Shown: positions 7,774-16,996, counted from the first letter of the stretch. The stretch is DNA of 64,000 nt from CAYUKK01 sp964445305 (GCA_964445305.1 CAYUKK010000020.1:1-64000); one strand, 5' to 3'. The notes: generated by a model not told the origin, from the sequence alone. Program-made: numbers and translations.

Positions 7774-7811
7774 CGACAAGACCCGTCGGGTGCTTTGATC
7801 GGCAATTTCGG
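7774..7811. repeat. Dispersed repeat, copy 1 (upstream of APC permease gene)
   Basis: The 38 bp starting CGACAAGACCCGTCGGGTG and ending GGCAATTTCGG match copy 2 (21660-21697) with one mismatch. It contains overlapping inverted repeats, CGAC/GTCG and ACCCG/CGGGT. It ends 14 bp before the -35 box of the APC permease gene. Confidence 0.85.
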
Positions 7812-7825
7812 TAACCATTTATCTA

Positions 7826-7854
7826 TTGATTAAGGTGAGCTTTTTCTATATAGA
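7826..7854 (+). promoter_or_regulatory. Promoter for the APC permease gene
   Basis: TTGATT (7826-7831), 17-bp spacer, TATAGA (7849-7854), 26 bp before the ATG at 7881. Confidence 0.55.
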
Positions 7855-7880
7855 TAGCATCATAGATGGAGTTTTAAGGA

Positions 7881-9251
7881 ATGAACAAGGGAGAGAGCGA
7901 GACGAGCGTCTGCTCCGGCCCCGGGAAAAAAGAGGAGCTTCCCCGAGTTCTCGGCTTCTGGGACATCATCGGCATCATCGTCGGCGGGGTCATCGGCTCG
8001 GGCATTTTTATCGTCCCGGCGGCTGTGGCAGCCGGGGTGGGCTCCCCTATCCTCATGCTGGCCGTCTGGGTCGTCGGTGGCCTGCTCTGCTTTTTTGGCG
8101 CCCTCTCCTTTGCCGAGCTCGGCGCCGCCTATCCTCAGGCGGGCGGAATGTACATTTACCTGAGAGAGGCATACGGACCGCTCGTGTCCTTCCTTTTTGG
8201 CTGGACTCTTTTTCTCGTTATCGATTCTGGAGCCATCGCCACCCTGGCCGTCGCTTTCTCATCCAAGTATCTCCCTCACTTTGTGGCACTCAGCAAGTTG
8301 GAGACGAAGCTCATTGCCGTGGGGTTGATCGCCTTCCTGGCCATCGTCAACTACGTCGGGGTTAGATGGGGGGCGGTGCTGCAGAATGTCCTTACCCTGA
8401 TCAAGTTCGGAGCTATCGTGGCGGTTTGTGCCGTCGTTTTTGCTCTGGCCAAGGGCAACCCTTCTCATTTTTTCTTTCCCGCGCCCCAGGCTTTCTCCCT
8501 TGACCTCATCGCCAGGTTCGGTGTGGCCCTCGTGGCCACCCTTTGGGCCTATAAGGGTTGGGAGAGCTCAACCTTCAGTGGCGGCGAAATCCGCAACCCG
8601 GAACGAAACCTGCCAGCCGGTCTTCTCGCCGGCACCCTCATCATCATCGGCATCTACCTTCTTACCAACATCGCTTATCTCTATGCCTTCCCGGCGAGCG
8701 AAATCGCCAAATCTGACCGCATCGCCAGCGACGCCATGAATTTCGCCATCGGCCCGGCCGGCGCTTCCATCATCGCCCTGGTCATCCTTTTTTCTATTAC
8801 CGGCGCGACCAATCAGAATTTCCTGTGCAGCCCGCGGGTCTATTTTGCCATGGCCCGGGATGGCCTCTTTTTCAAAAACATCGCCCGCATCCATCCCCGG
8901 TTCCTCACCCCACACGTGTCCATCTTCGCCCTGGCCGGCTGGAGCGCTGTGCTCAGCTTGTCGGGAACTTTCGAGCAGCTTTTTACTTATGTTATCTTTG
9001 GCCAGTGGATCTTCTTCGGCCTGACTGTGGCTGCGGTGATGATTCTACGCCGGAAAAGGCCCGAGGTTCGCCGGCCATACAAAACATGGGGATATCCGGT
9101 GACACCCATTATTTTCATCCTGAGCGCCCTGTTTGTCTCCGTCAACACGCTCGTCAATCAATTCTGGAATTCATTCGCCGGCCTGGCCATCATCTTCCTC
9201 GGCCTTCCCGCTTATTTTTACTGGCGGAAAAAAGCCATGTCGAGGAGTTAG
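7881..9251 (+). CDS. APC family amino acid permease
   Basis: A 456-residue protein with about twelve membrane segments. The first contains the APC helix-break motif GSGIFIVPAAVAAG (about residues 40-53), which binds the substrate amino group, and the LAT-like WAYKGWESSTFSGGEIRNPERNLP region follows near residue 221-245. APC permeases exchange or import amino acids. GGAG stands 9 nt before the ATG. It is single, with its own promoter and dispersed repeat copy 1 upstream. Specificity is not evident. Confidence 0.9.
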   Translation: MNKGESETSVCSGPGKKEELPRVLGFWDIIGIIVGGVIGSGIFIVPAAVAAGVGSPILMLAVWVVGGLLCFFGALSFAELGAAYPQAGGMYIYLREAYGPLVSFLFGWTLFLVIDSGAIATLAVAFSSKYLPHFVALSKLETKLIAVGLIAFLAIVNYVGVRWGAVLQNVLTLIKFGAIVAVCAVVFALAKGNPSHFFFPAPQAFSLDLIARFGVALVATLWAYKGWESSTFSGGEIRNPERNLPAGLLAGTLIIIGIYLLTNIAYLYAFPASEIAKSDRIASDAMNFAIGPAGASIIALVILFSITGATNQNFLCSPRVYFAMARDGLFFKNIARIHPRFLTPHVSIFALAGWSAVLSLSGTFEQLFTYVIFGQWIFFGLTVAAVMILRRKRPEVRRPYKTWGYPVTPIIFILSALFVSVNTLVNQFWNSFAGLAIIFLGLPAYFYWRKKAMSRS

Positions 9252-9366
9252 GCAAGATGGGTGCACCCGCCTGGCCTTTAAGGGTTTCCCCCTCTCCACC
9301 ACTCGCCTCTTTTCTCCGAACGTCCCATTGAGTTGCCCCTCGGGTTCAACTAACTGGGGGACGGGT

Positions 9367-10152
9367 TCAGGCCAGAAGGACAACAAAAAGAAGTATCGAG
9401 CCAGCAATAAGTCGGTAAGCTCCGAAAAGATGAAGGGTATGGCGCTGGAGGTAGCGGATAAACCATCGGACAGCCAGGTAAGCAACGCCAAAAGCAATGA
9501 CTGCTCCGGCCGCGAGCAAGCCAGCGCTTTGGGCCGAGTGGAGGATGAGTTCCCTCGTTTTATATAGGTCATAAACACCAGCGGCAAGGAGCGTGGGCAC
9601 GGCTAAAAGGAAGGAAAATGCGGCAGCGTCGTCCCGCCGAAACCCCAGGGCCATCATCGCCAGGATGACCGCGCCAGCCCTCGAGACCCCAGGGAGAAAA
9701 GCCAGGCACTGGGCGAGACCAATAATTATAGCATTCCCATAGGTTAACTCAGATATGGGTTTGATCGGCTGAAGCAAGCTCTTCTTGACAAGACCTTCGA
9801 AGACAAAAAAGATTGCCCCGACCAGAATAAAGATGACGACCATGGCGAGGTCCGACTCGAAAAAAACCTGCTTGATGAGGACATAGGAAACTGCACCCAG
9901 GAAGGCTGTAGGAAGAAAGGCGAGGAGGGTCTTCACGAGGAGCCCTCTTTCCTGGAAGACCCTTTTCCAGTAAAGGATGAGAACAGCCAAGATCGCGCCG
10001 CTCTGGATAAAAACGTTGAAGAGCTTGACAAAATCGCCATGGGCGATGCCCAGAGCTTTGGAGGCGAAAATGAGGTGGAATGTGCTCGAGATGGGGAGAA
10101 ACTCCGTCAGCCCCTCGATGAGGCCAAGAATTAGCGCTTCCCAAAAGTCCAT
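9367..10152 (-). CDS. uppP: Undecaprenyl-diphosphatase UppP (BacA)
   Basis: A 261-residue integral membrane enzyme that recycles undecaprenyl pyrophosphate to the monophosphate carrier for peptidoglycan and lipopolysaccharide synthesis. The first signature EGLTEFLPISST (residues 13-24) with His26 and the second, LPGVSRAGAVI followed by FSFLLAVP, contain the catalytic Glu, Ser and Arg residues. The frame is open to 10233, but those extra codons include the promoter, so ATG 10152 with GAAGAG upstream is the start. Promoter TTGACA-N18-TATAGT lies about 50 bp upstream. Confidence 0.93.
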   Translation of the reverse strand: MDFWEALILGLIEGLTEFLPISSTFHLIFASKALGIAHGDFVKLFNVFIQSGAILAVLILYWKRVFQERGLLVKTLLAFLPTAFLGAVSYVLIKQVFFESDLAMVVIFILVGAIFFVFEGLVKKSLLQPIKPISELTYGNAIIIGLAQCLAFLPGVSRAGAVILAMMALGFRRDDAAAFSFLLAVPTLLAAGVYDLYKTRELILHSAQSAGLLAAGAVIAFGVAYLAVRWFIRYLQRHTLHLFGAYRLIAGSILLFVVLLA

Positions 10153-10203
10153 TTTCTCTTCGCGCTGGCCGGCCCTAAGAAAAAACCTCTTTTTTGGCTG
10201 TGT

Positions 10204-10233
10204 ACTATATCCGCCTTGCCTCCCCCTTGTCAA
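10204..10233 (-). promoter_or_regulatory. Promoter for uppP
   Basis: Minus strand TTGACA (10233-10228), 18-bp spacer, TATAGT (10209-10204). It fixes the uppP start at 10152 rather than at the upstream TTG, which is the -35 box itself. Confidence 0.7.
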
Positions 10234-10244
10234 ATCCTCGAAAA

Positions 10245-10447
10245 TGGGGACAGTTTACATATTACCCTATTTTTCCTTATTTTTCTTTTCCATTGAACAG
10301 CTTGACCGTGAAAAAGACGGGCGAGCCATCGTCAAGCGCAGCAGCAAATAGAAGCTCTCATCCATGTATCTCTTGGGCCATTAGATTGACGATAAACCGG
10401 TCAACCGGAAAGGGGAAAAAATTAGGTGAATTGATAAACTGTCCCCA
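10245..10447. mobile_element. MITE-like element with 13-bp terminal inverted repeats
   Basis: TGGGGACAGTTTA (10245-10257) and its exact inverse TAAACTGTCCCCA (10435-10447) bound a 203-bp AT-rich, apparently non-coding unit between uppP and the pilY1-like gene. Ends of the GGGGACAG type are common around REP-associated (Y1) transposase repeats in uncultured bacteria; that link is from memory. On the minus strand an internal ATGGCTCGCCCG could be a relic of such a transposase start, which is weak evidence. No flanking target duplication is obvious. Confidence 0.65.
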
Positions 10448-10458
10448 ATTAACCCCAA

Positions 10459-13400
10459 TTATCTACGGATATCTTTATAAACCTTGTAGACTTCCCGCCA
10501 CGACTTGATCACCAGGGCAGTCTGGGGCACAGGTTGAGCGAGAACCTGGCTGGGCGGCTCCGGCCCGCCCTCGCCTGGCTGAGTGAAGCTCTGGACAAAA
10601 ACTTTTCTTTTCATCACCGCCTGCTGTCCTTCTTCTCCGCTGATGATTTGAGTCTCGCCAATCGTCACGGCTGACCTGACTTTCTGCTTGGTTACCTTGT
10701 ATGCTTCTGGAGCCCCCTCGGCGCTCAATAAAGCCGTGCCACCCATCTGGTTGCCCAAAATATATCGAGCATAGAGCTTTCCACTTCCAGCCAGAGCCTG
10801 GCAGGGGTTGAGCGACTCAATGCTCCCTTGAAGGGTGGCGATGTAGACAATCCGGTCAGCGATGATATCGTCGGCCCAGACTTTTTCTCCCTGGACAAAT
10901 TCTCCTTTCTTGCGGTCGATGTTGATCCCCAGCCGAGTAGCCAGGTCATCAGGGCCGAGATACCACTCCACGGTAGCCGACGCGCCGGTATCTTTAATGG
11001 CGACGAAAGAATAGTACTCGGTGTCGGGAGCTTTGTCGTCACCGCCAGTGCCCACGTAGAGGCTCACCGTTTTATCGACTTTGTTAACGAAGATGGCCGG
11101 CCGCGTGACGATGGGGTGCAAATAAGGGTCGCGGTAGATGACGGTGGGCTCCCACTTTCTCACATCATCGGTTAAATCAATCTTCCAGACCCTCCCGATC
11201 AAATCGCCAAAATACACAGCATCAGCAAAGCCGTTGTCGTCTTTGTCCACAACCGCGGGCGAACCCGGGAGAGTATTTTGAATGCCGAAGGGGCTTGTGG
11301 GCTCCCTTCTTTCCGCAATTTCAAAAGACTTGATGAGGGAGCCGGTTTCAACATCAACGACATAGAAATAATGACCGATTTTCTCCCTCGGGTCGTTATC
11401 GTTATCATAGCCTGAGCCGAAGAAAACGACCCACTTATTGGGTGATTCAATCTTGGCAATGGCCGGCACCGACCATGTTTCGCCCATGTATTCATCCGTG
11501 AATTCCCAGAGAGGCTGGGGCGATTCAGGGTCGGTCACATCAAGGGCAAAATAGTAACACTTCTGGTTCTTTCCCCATCCGGAACCCTGGCCGCAGACGA
11601 CAACCGTGTGCCAGCCACCGCCATAATAAACATCTTGGATGGACGGTGTCCCGTCGACGAAGAATTCGTGATTCAGGTAATAGCCGCAATCCGGGTCAAG
11701 GACGCGCATTCTTCTCAGCTTGTAAAGCAGGTTGTTGGGGATAAAAGCCCAGAGCTCCTCCAGGGTGGCGGCGTCAAAGCAATGGAGCATACCGTCATTA
11801 GCACCGACAAGGACAACCTTCCGCCGGTTCTTATAGGCCTCCTTAAACGCCTCGTAACCCGAGCCCATCAGGGACGGCGTGCCGCGCGGCGGCTCGAGAA
11901 CCTTGGGCGAAGAGTGGTTGATATCACCCAGCTTCCAGTCCCGGCTGTCGCCGAGGACGAAACGAATGAGCGGGACGACTTCCGGGCTCCCTATGCCAAG
12001 CTGGAGAAAATCATCCAGTGTATCCGCCTCCGAGGGAGCAAAATCAAGCCGGTCATTCATTATTCCATCCGCCTCTCGGTCATAGGCGGTATAAACGACA
12101 CGACTCGACCAGTCCCTGGCCCTCAAATTCACTCCTGCATCTTCAATAAAAGTGGCACCCACATCCAGGATGTCCGCCAGCTGCGAGCCGCGTGTGTAAG
12201 CAAGCTCGAGGTCGCTTACATTCCACGACCGGAGATGCCCCTTCCACTTGGGAAATTCGAACGAAGCCGAATAGAGGACTTCCTCATTGCCTTCCTGGCT
12301 CGGGTTGACATCAACGGTCGTAAAAGCATGGGATGTCCGCGAATACTCCCTCTTGGTGATGTACTTATACTCGATATCCAGAGTCCAGAGCTTGGGTGTT
12401 AAGGCCTCATCCGTCGTCGAAAACACAGCTTTCCAGCGAAGGAAATTGCCCGGACTTTCAAACTCGAATTCGACCCGCGGCGTCACCGGCCCTTCCCATC
12501 TCGGGTTGCCGGTGATATCGTTGGAATTGGAAAGATAATAAACGATATTCGTCCCGGCCGGTTTTGTCTCATCGACATAGATGGTCGCCGCGACGAGGGC
12601 ATGGTCAGAAGTGATGAAATCGCAAGCCAGGCGGTTCCGGGAATAGGTCGTGCCTTCTTTTACATAAATGGGATAGGTTTCGTTCATGAAGAAATAACAA
12701 TTCCGGGAGTCGTTGCCGTCGGCGACGAAGAAATCCAAATCGCCGTCATCGTCAAAATCGCCAATCGCTCCCGAGTCAAGGTCGCCGGAAGGGGAAACTT
12801 GAGCGCCGCTCTCTGGGATGGGCCGACTCGTGAAAATTCCTGTTCCGTCGTTTTCGTACCAGTAAACATAGCCGCCCGGGGGGTTGGCTGTCCAGCCGTC
12901 TGTGGCCAGGACAAAGTCGACATCGCCATCGTTATCGACGTCGCCGGAGCGGAGGTAGGTACAGGAGCCATGGCTCGCCGGGATGGTAACCGTCTTTCGG
13001 TTGTCCTGCCTGAAACTTCCGCCATCATTACGATAAAAGTACAAATCCCTTGAGTTGGCCGAGCCGACCATGAAATCGACATCGCCATCGCCGTCAAAAT
13101 CGCCAGCAGCAACGCCGCAAACGCCGTATTGAGCGCTCGCGGGATAAGGGTTGATGGTTTGGGCAAGACGGGAAAAAACTCCTGAGCCGTTATTGATATA
13201 GATAACAACCAAACCCCATCTGTTTCTGGCCCGATAAGTTGGGATTCCCACAATCAAGTCTAAGTCTCGGTCACCATCGACGTCGACGCACTCGATGTTG
13301 CTCTCCCACCGCCAGTATCTTGAATCCGTCCCGAACTCGCCGTAGCCGTCGGCGATTAAATCTCCGAGCAGCGTGGGAACAGAGTCAAATTGAGGGATGT

Positions 13401-13980
13401 CTCCTGGGCTCAAGTTGTTTTCGACATAGAGGTTCTTGAAAATCCAGAGACGGCCCTGCCAGGAAAGGGCGGCAAAGTCGGCATCCCCATCCCCGTCAAA
13501 ATCGCCGGCGCCAAGAGCCATGATTTCATAGGTTCTAAAGGTCGAAAGATAGTCGATGTAGTAAGGTCCGTTAAAAGCAAAGCGAAGCGGATCACCGGGG
13601 TCTTTTCCGCGGCTGATAAAAATGGCGATATTCGTGTCTGTGGCGTTAGCGTTGTTGTCGCATGTCCGGCCTCCCTCGACAAGGTCAACCAGTCCATCGC
13701 CGTTGAAGTCTGCTGCTGCGCCCGTCATCCGGTAGTTCGTCGTCACTGGATAGTTACTCGTCTCCTTCCAGTTGGCTCCCTTGCCCTTGAGGCGGAGAAA
13801 GCGAATCGCCCCTTCCGCATCACTTTCGATGCCGTCCATGACGGCGAGGACAGAAGGGTCGCCGCGGTAGCCGACAACGCGGTCGCTCTGAGTTTCACAA
13901 ACCTGGCTATGGGCCCGGATATAAAATAAAGCTGCCAGGCCAAATCCCAAAATGATTAGCCCTAAGTAAAGTTTCTTCAT
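10459..13980 (-). CDS. pilY1: PilY1-like tip protein with FG-GAP/VCBS calcium-binding repeats
   Basis: An 1173-residue exported protein with an N-terminal hydrophobic segment (residues 4-24). Residues about 90-430 carry six calcium-loop motifs of FG-GAP/VCBS repeats (DFNGDGLVDLVEGG, DFDGDGDADF, DVDGDRDLDL, DFDGDGDVDF, DVDNDGDVDF, DFDDDGDLDF). The C-terminal half is a PilY1-type beta-propeller, shown by VLVGANDGMLHCFDA near residue 725 and VVFFGSGYDNDNDPR. PilY1 caps type IV pili and affects adhesion and retraction. It is last in the leftward minor-pilin operon, 25 bp after the PilX-like gene, with AAGGAAGC as ribosome-binding site. The FG-GAP repeats replace the usual von Willebrand domain. 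Confidence 0.85.
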   Translation of the reverse strand: MKKLYLGLIILGFGLAALFYIRAHSQVCETQSDRVVGYRGDPSVLAVMDGIESDAEGAIRFLRLKGKGANWKETSNYPVTTNYRMTGAAADFNGDGLVDLVEGGRTCDNNANATDTNIAIFISRGKDPGDPLRFAFNGPYYIDYLSTFRTYEIMALGAGDFDGDGDADFAALSWQGRLWIFKNLYVENNLSPGDIPQFDSVPTLLGDLIADGYGEFGTDSRYWRWESNIECVDVDGDRDLDLIVGIPTYRARNRWGLVVIYINNGSGVFSRLAQTINPYPASAQYGVCGVAAGDFDGDGDVDFMVGSANSRDLYFYRNDGGSFRQDNRKTVTIPASHGSCTYLRSGDVDNDGDVDFVLATDGWTANPPGGYVYWYENDGTGIFTSRPIPESGAQVSPSGDLDSGAIGDFDDDGDLDFFVADGNDSRNCYFFMNETYPIYVKEGTTYSRNRLACDFITSDHALVAATIYVDETKPAGTNIVYYLSNSNDITGNPRWEGPVTPRVEFEFESPGNFLRWKAVFSTTDEALTPKLWTLDIEYKYITKREYSRTSHAFTTVDVNPSQEGNEEVLYSASFEFPKWKGHLRSWNVSDLELAYTRGSQLADILDVGATFIEDAGVNLRARDWSSRVVYTAYDREADGIMNDRLDFAPSEADTLDDFLQLGIGSPEVVPLIRFVLGDSRDWKLGDINHSSPKVLEPPRGTPSLMGSGYEAFKEAYKNRRKVVLVGANDGMLHCFDAATLEELWAFIPNNLLYKLRRMRVLDPDCGYYLNHEFFVDGTPSIQDVYYGGGWHTVVVCGQGSGWGKNQKCYYFALDVTDPESPQPLWEFTDEYMGETWSVPAIAKIESPNKWVVFFGSGYDNDNDPREKIGHYFYVVDVETGSLIKSFEIAERREPTSPFGIQNTLPGSPAVVDKDDNGFADAVYFGDLIGRVWKIDLTDDVRKWEPTVIYRDPYLHPIVTRPAIFVNKVDKTVSLYVGTGGDDKAPDTEYYSFVAIKDTGASATVEWYLGPDDLATRLGINIDRKKGEFVQGEKVWADDIIADRIVYIATLQGSIESLNPCQALAGSGKLYARYILGNQMGGTALLSAEGAPEAYKVTKQKVRSAVTIGETQIISGEEGQQAVMKRKVFVQSFTQPGEGGPEPPSQVLAQPVPQTALVIKSWREVYKVYKDIRR

Positions 13981-14005
13981 GGCCGCTTCCTTTTCCTTTT
14001 TTCGT

Positions 14006-14560
14006 TTATGTCGATTCCTGGATTTCTATCATGACTTCGATTCTGGCATAGGTATTCCGGCCGGCCCGGCCGATGCAGATAACAAGGCAATCACGGTCGT
14101 TGGGAGTGCCTCCGCCGGCCTCATCATTAATCAAGAAGACCGTGTAACTCAGAGACGGGTCGTTGGGTAGAGGTCGGCTAAGGAAGAGAACGTTGGTCGG
14201 GTCCCTCTCGAATTCAGCGATGAGCTCAGCATCGGTGAGAAGGCGGAAATAATAGGGGTTGTCTACGGCGGAGGTCGGCGGGACATCCAGTGGCTGCCCG
14301 TTATAAGTCGTCCGGTATTGGGAGGAGAAATCCGTTATCGCGCCGCTGACGATGTTTTCATTCAGCACCCGCCATGCGGCGTCAAACCCGGCTTCGGCAG
14401 CGTTAAAAGCGCGCTCCTGCAGCCGGATATTCCCCGCCACTTGAGGCCCCGTACCGGTCACGTAAAGCAGGGTGAGACCGACCGCGAAAAGAAAGGCAAT
14501 GACCATGATGAGGACGATGATTCCCGCCCCTCGCTCTTTGTGGTCTTTTGGGCTGCCCAT
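14006..14560 (-). CDS. PilX-like minor pilin
   Basis: A 184-residue protein with a short N-terminus (MGSPKDHKERGAG) followed by one long hydrophobic helix and the conserved region RLQERAFNAAEAGFDAA, which is typical of PilX. It lacks an FTLIE prepilin site, as PilX-type proteins often do. The frame is open far upstream, into pilW; ATG 14560 is chosen because it follows the pilW stop by 11 bp and has GCGAGG upstream. Position between PilW and PilY1 is the canonical order of the fimU-pilVWXY1 operon. Confidence 0.8.
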   Translation of the reverse strand: MGSPKDHKERGAGIIVLIMVIAFLFAVGLTLLYVTGTGPQVAGNIRLQERAFNAAEAGFDAAWRVLNENIVSGAITDFSSQYRTTYNGQPLDVPPTSAVDNPYYFRLLTDAELIAEFERDPTNVLFLSRPLPNDPSLSYTVFLINDEAGGGTPNDRDCLVICIGRAGRNTYARIEVMIEIQEST

Positions 14561-14571
14561 TTTTTGCCTCG

Positions 14572-15690
14572 CTAACGGGTCCCCGTGTTGTATAAATTCA
14601 GGCTCAAGTTTCGCATCGTCGACGAGGATTCGAGGAGGAACCTCTTGTGCCTGTCCGGCTGGTTTGAGCCCATCGTGTTCGAGAGAGGTGGCCTCTGGTA
14701 AAGATAAAGGTCGGACGGAGGGGTTCCAGAAACGCTGACAAAAGGCTGCGGCGTCCGGCCGAGGATATAAATCCTGATTTCCCGGATCCGGCTGACTTGG
14801 TCTAATGTCCACATATCCGACCAAGGACGAAAGCCATCCAGCCTGCCATCGTCATCCAAATCGCCATTGTATTCAAACTGAAGGTTCTCGACGTTCTGGG
14901 CTAAAGGATAATGGATGGCGTTGAGGGTCATGTAGAGAATCCCTCCCTGGCCATTTCCGATGTAGCCGCTAACCCCGGCCGTCAGACCTGGATAATTCCC
15001 GGTGACATCGAGCCAGAACTCCTTGACATCGATAAACGTCACGAGACCGCCGTCATAATCGTTCGAGCTGGCACATGTTCCAGACAGCCCCCCGGGTGGG
15101 TTAATTCCTGGGGCGAGGCCGGGCGAGAAGTTTAGCCTCTCATTTGTTCCGCCCGTGCTGTGGGTGACGTGGGTAATCTTGCGTACTTCCCCCGCCCGAC
15201 AGGCAGAGCTCGGGTTAGGAAGAATCAGGACGACCTTATTGGCATAGTATTCATCAGGATAGGGATACTGCTCAAGGGAGTAGTCTTCCAAGGACAAGTT
15301 GATGCTCGCCCCTTGGTAGCTCTCGATCTCAAGGACGAGGGGATCCTCGATATTGCCCATCATGAGGAGGCGGTCTGGCGTTACCTCCGCACCCTGGTCC
15401 TCATTGTCTGTGCCCTCAAAATAATAACCGCAAAATTCAATCGGCAAACCCACTCCGGCCATCCGGATATCCCGAGCGATAAAATACATGGCCGAGCGGA
15501 TATCATGCTGGAGCTCGGCGTACATGCTGTGGTCCACAGAAACCTTGTTGCTCCTCATGTAAACAGCCAGAGCCCCGACAATGATAACGAGCATAGCTGC
15601 GCTGGCCACGAGGAGCTCAATCAGCGTGAAGCCATTGCCCCGGCCTCCATCTTTTTTGTCCCTGAATATTTTTTGAGCTTTCCTGGTCAT
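14572..15690 (-). CDS. PilW-like minor pilin
   Basis: A 372-residue prepilin. The 20-residue basic leader ends in Gly20, followed by FTLIELLVASAAMLVII with the conserved Glu at mature position 5, so it is a prepilin peptidase substrate. DIRSAMYFIARDIRMAGVG after the helix is the usual PilW region. Size fits PilW (about 300-400). GGGGAAAA precedes the ATG. It sits between the PilV-like and PilX-like genes with short gaps. Confidence 0.85.
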   Translation of the reverse strand: MTRKAQKIFRDKKDGGRGNGFTLIELLVASAAMLVIIVGALAVYMRSNKVSVDHSMYAELQHDIRSAMYFIARDIRMAGVGLPIEFCGYYFEGTDNEDQGAEVTPDRLLMMGNIEDPLVLEIESYQGASINLSLEDYSLEQYPYPDEYYANKVVLILPNPSSACRAGEVRKITHVTHSTGGTNERLNFSPGLAPGINPPGGLSGTCASSNDYDGGLVTFIDVKEFWLDVTGNYPGLTAGVSGYIGNGQGGILYMTLNAIHYPLAQNVENLQFEYNGDLDDDGRLDGFRPWSDMWTLDQVSRIREIRIYILGRTPQPFVSVSGTPPSDLYLYQRPPLSNTMGSNQPDRHKRFLLESSSTMRNLSLNLYNTGTR

Positions 15691-15708
15691 TTTTCCCCGC
15701 CGCTCATC

Positions 15709-16200
15709 CTATCGACTGATGATCGTGCTCACCATCGCCCGAACGCGGTAGCGCTGCGGGTCGCTGATGAGCTGAGCCCTTTCCTTATCGAATTGCTCTT
15801 GGGAGAAAACATAAACGTCCACCTCCCAGGCACTCATGGTAAACTCTGTGGAATTCCGGACACGGGTTATCCGACGGTAGTCGTTGGAAGTGTCGCCGTT
15901 GATGTCGATGAGCTCGTCCCAGGAAATGTCGGGGACTCCATCATTGTTAAGGTCGATATTAGCGTTGGAGGTGAGATAGTCCAGCTCGGCCACAGTCAAG
16001 TTCCTCAGGGCATCCACCCTTTGCTGGGCCAGAAAGGAAGCCCCCGTAATCCTGTCCGACCGCATGTTGTTGAGCACACTCAGGGTGAACATTTCCGCCA
16101 GGCCGAGCACAGCGATGGCCAGCAAAGCAATCCCGATAACGACTTCGATAAGGGTGAAAGCAGCCTCAGCGCCCAGCTTCCGTAGCATCTTATCTTTCAT
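15709..16200 (-). CDS. PilV-like minor pilin
   Basis: A 163-residue prepilin with leader MKDKMLRKLGAEAA followed by FTLIEVVIGIALLAIAVLGL. Glu5 is present, but the residue before the cleavage site is Ala, not the near-universal Gly, which is unusual for prepilin peptidase. GGAGGGAAGG lies directly before ATG 16200, which decides this start over the upstream ATGs at 16260 and 16212. The MRSDRITGASFLAQQRVDALRN segment after the helix is PilV-like. Confidence 0.8.
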   Translation of the reverse strand: MKDKMLRKLGAEAAFTLIEVVIGIALLAIAVLGLAEMFTLSVLNNMRSDRITGASFLAQQRVDALRNLTVAELDYLTSNANIDLNNDGVPDISWDELIDINGDTSNDYRRITRVRNSTEFTMSAWEVDVYVFSQEQFDKERAQLISDPQRYRVRAMVSTIISR

Positions 16201-16222
16201 CCTTCCCTCCATCTCCGCTCCA

Positions 16223-16726
16223 TCAAGTGGATTTGACGTATTGAATTGACCCACCGGCATAGATGATGATATTCCGCGTGCCGGGTTGCCCTTTGGCGCT
16301 CAGATTAGGGCTTTGAAGGGAAATATTGTGCTGGGCCGGATTGTAATTGAGGACCATCCCCAGGGGGTTGAAAACAACCACCTGGTTTGGTACGTTCACC
16401 GTCACAACATACTTGGCGGGAATCGTTTTTCGCCATTCTTGGGACACCCTTACCCAGGTCCCCGACTGCTCCTCGCGTTCCACATAGTAAGCCCAGTAGC
16501 CTTCGCTATTATCGAAGGTGAGCCGGTGCTTGAGTTTGAGCTTGACGGCCTGGAATTTAACCTGGTGGAGCGTGGTGAGAACTTCCCGGGCGCTGTTTTC
16601 CAGGCCTCGAGTCTCCAAGGTGTTGAGAATGGCCGGATAACTGGCCACAAGAAGAATGCCCAGAATGGCGACGACCACGATCATCTCGATGGCCGTAAAA
16701 CCCCTGTTGAGCAGATTTTTCCTCAC
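16223..16726 (-). CDS. FimT/GspH-type minor pilin
   Basis: A 167-residue prepilin with a nine-residue leader (VRKNLLNRG) followed by FTAIEMIVVVAILGILL, Glu at mature position 5. The start is taken as GTG 16726. The frame is open to an ATG at 16768, but that ATG and the next codons lie in the promoter (TTGACA at 16765-16760, AATAAT at 16742-16737), so they cannot be in the transcript. The expected RNA start is about 4 nt before the GTG, giving a leaderless or nearly leaderless message. It opens the operon of four minor pilins and pilY1. Confidence 0.82.
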   Translation of the reverse strand: MRKNLLNRGFTAIEMIVVVAILGILLVASYPAILNTLETRGLENSAREVLTTLHQVKFQAVKLKLKHRLTFDNSEGYWAYYVEREEQSGTWVRVSQEWRKTIPAKYVVTVNVPNQVVVFNPLGMVLNYNPAQHNISLQSPNLSAKGQPGTRNIIIYAGGSIQYVKST

Positions 16727-16736
16727 GGTGGGGAAG

Positions 16737-16765
16737 ATTATTGTCCAATCATCGTTTTTTGTCAA
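16737..16765 (-). promoter_or_regulatory. Promoter for the minor-pilin operon
   Basis: Minus strand TTGACA (16765-16760), 17-bp spacer, AATAAT (16742-16737). Only 10 nt separate the -10 box from the GTG start. Confidence 0.7.
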
Positions 16766-16941
16766 CATGGTCCGGCGGAGAAGACTCCTTTATTTCCACA
16801 GAAATTCGGTCATTTTTATCCTGACCTGCCTTCTTCCCCTGGTAAATCACCCTTTGGGGTGAATTTACGGATGATTTTCATCGGCTGGAAGGGGAGAAAA
16901 TGGCGGCAAAAAAGGGCATTTTTCTAACCCCGGTTGATTTT

Positions 16942-16970
16942 TTTCCAATCCAGACCCATTCTGGTATAAT
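16942..16970 (+). promoter_or_regulatory. Promoter for the P-type ATPase gene
   Basis: TTTCCA (16942-16947), 17-bp spacer, TATAAT (16965-16970), 26 bp before the ATG at 16997. Confidence 0.55.
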
Positions 16971-16996
16971 GGGCAGCCAAGGCTTGAAATCAACCC

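Noticed and set aside
16727..16768. ATG 16768 as start of the FimT-like gene
   Set aside because: Its codons lie within the -35/-10 promoter; the GTG at 16726 gives a normal nine-residue prepilin leader.
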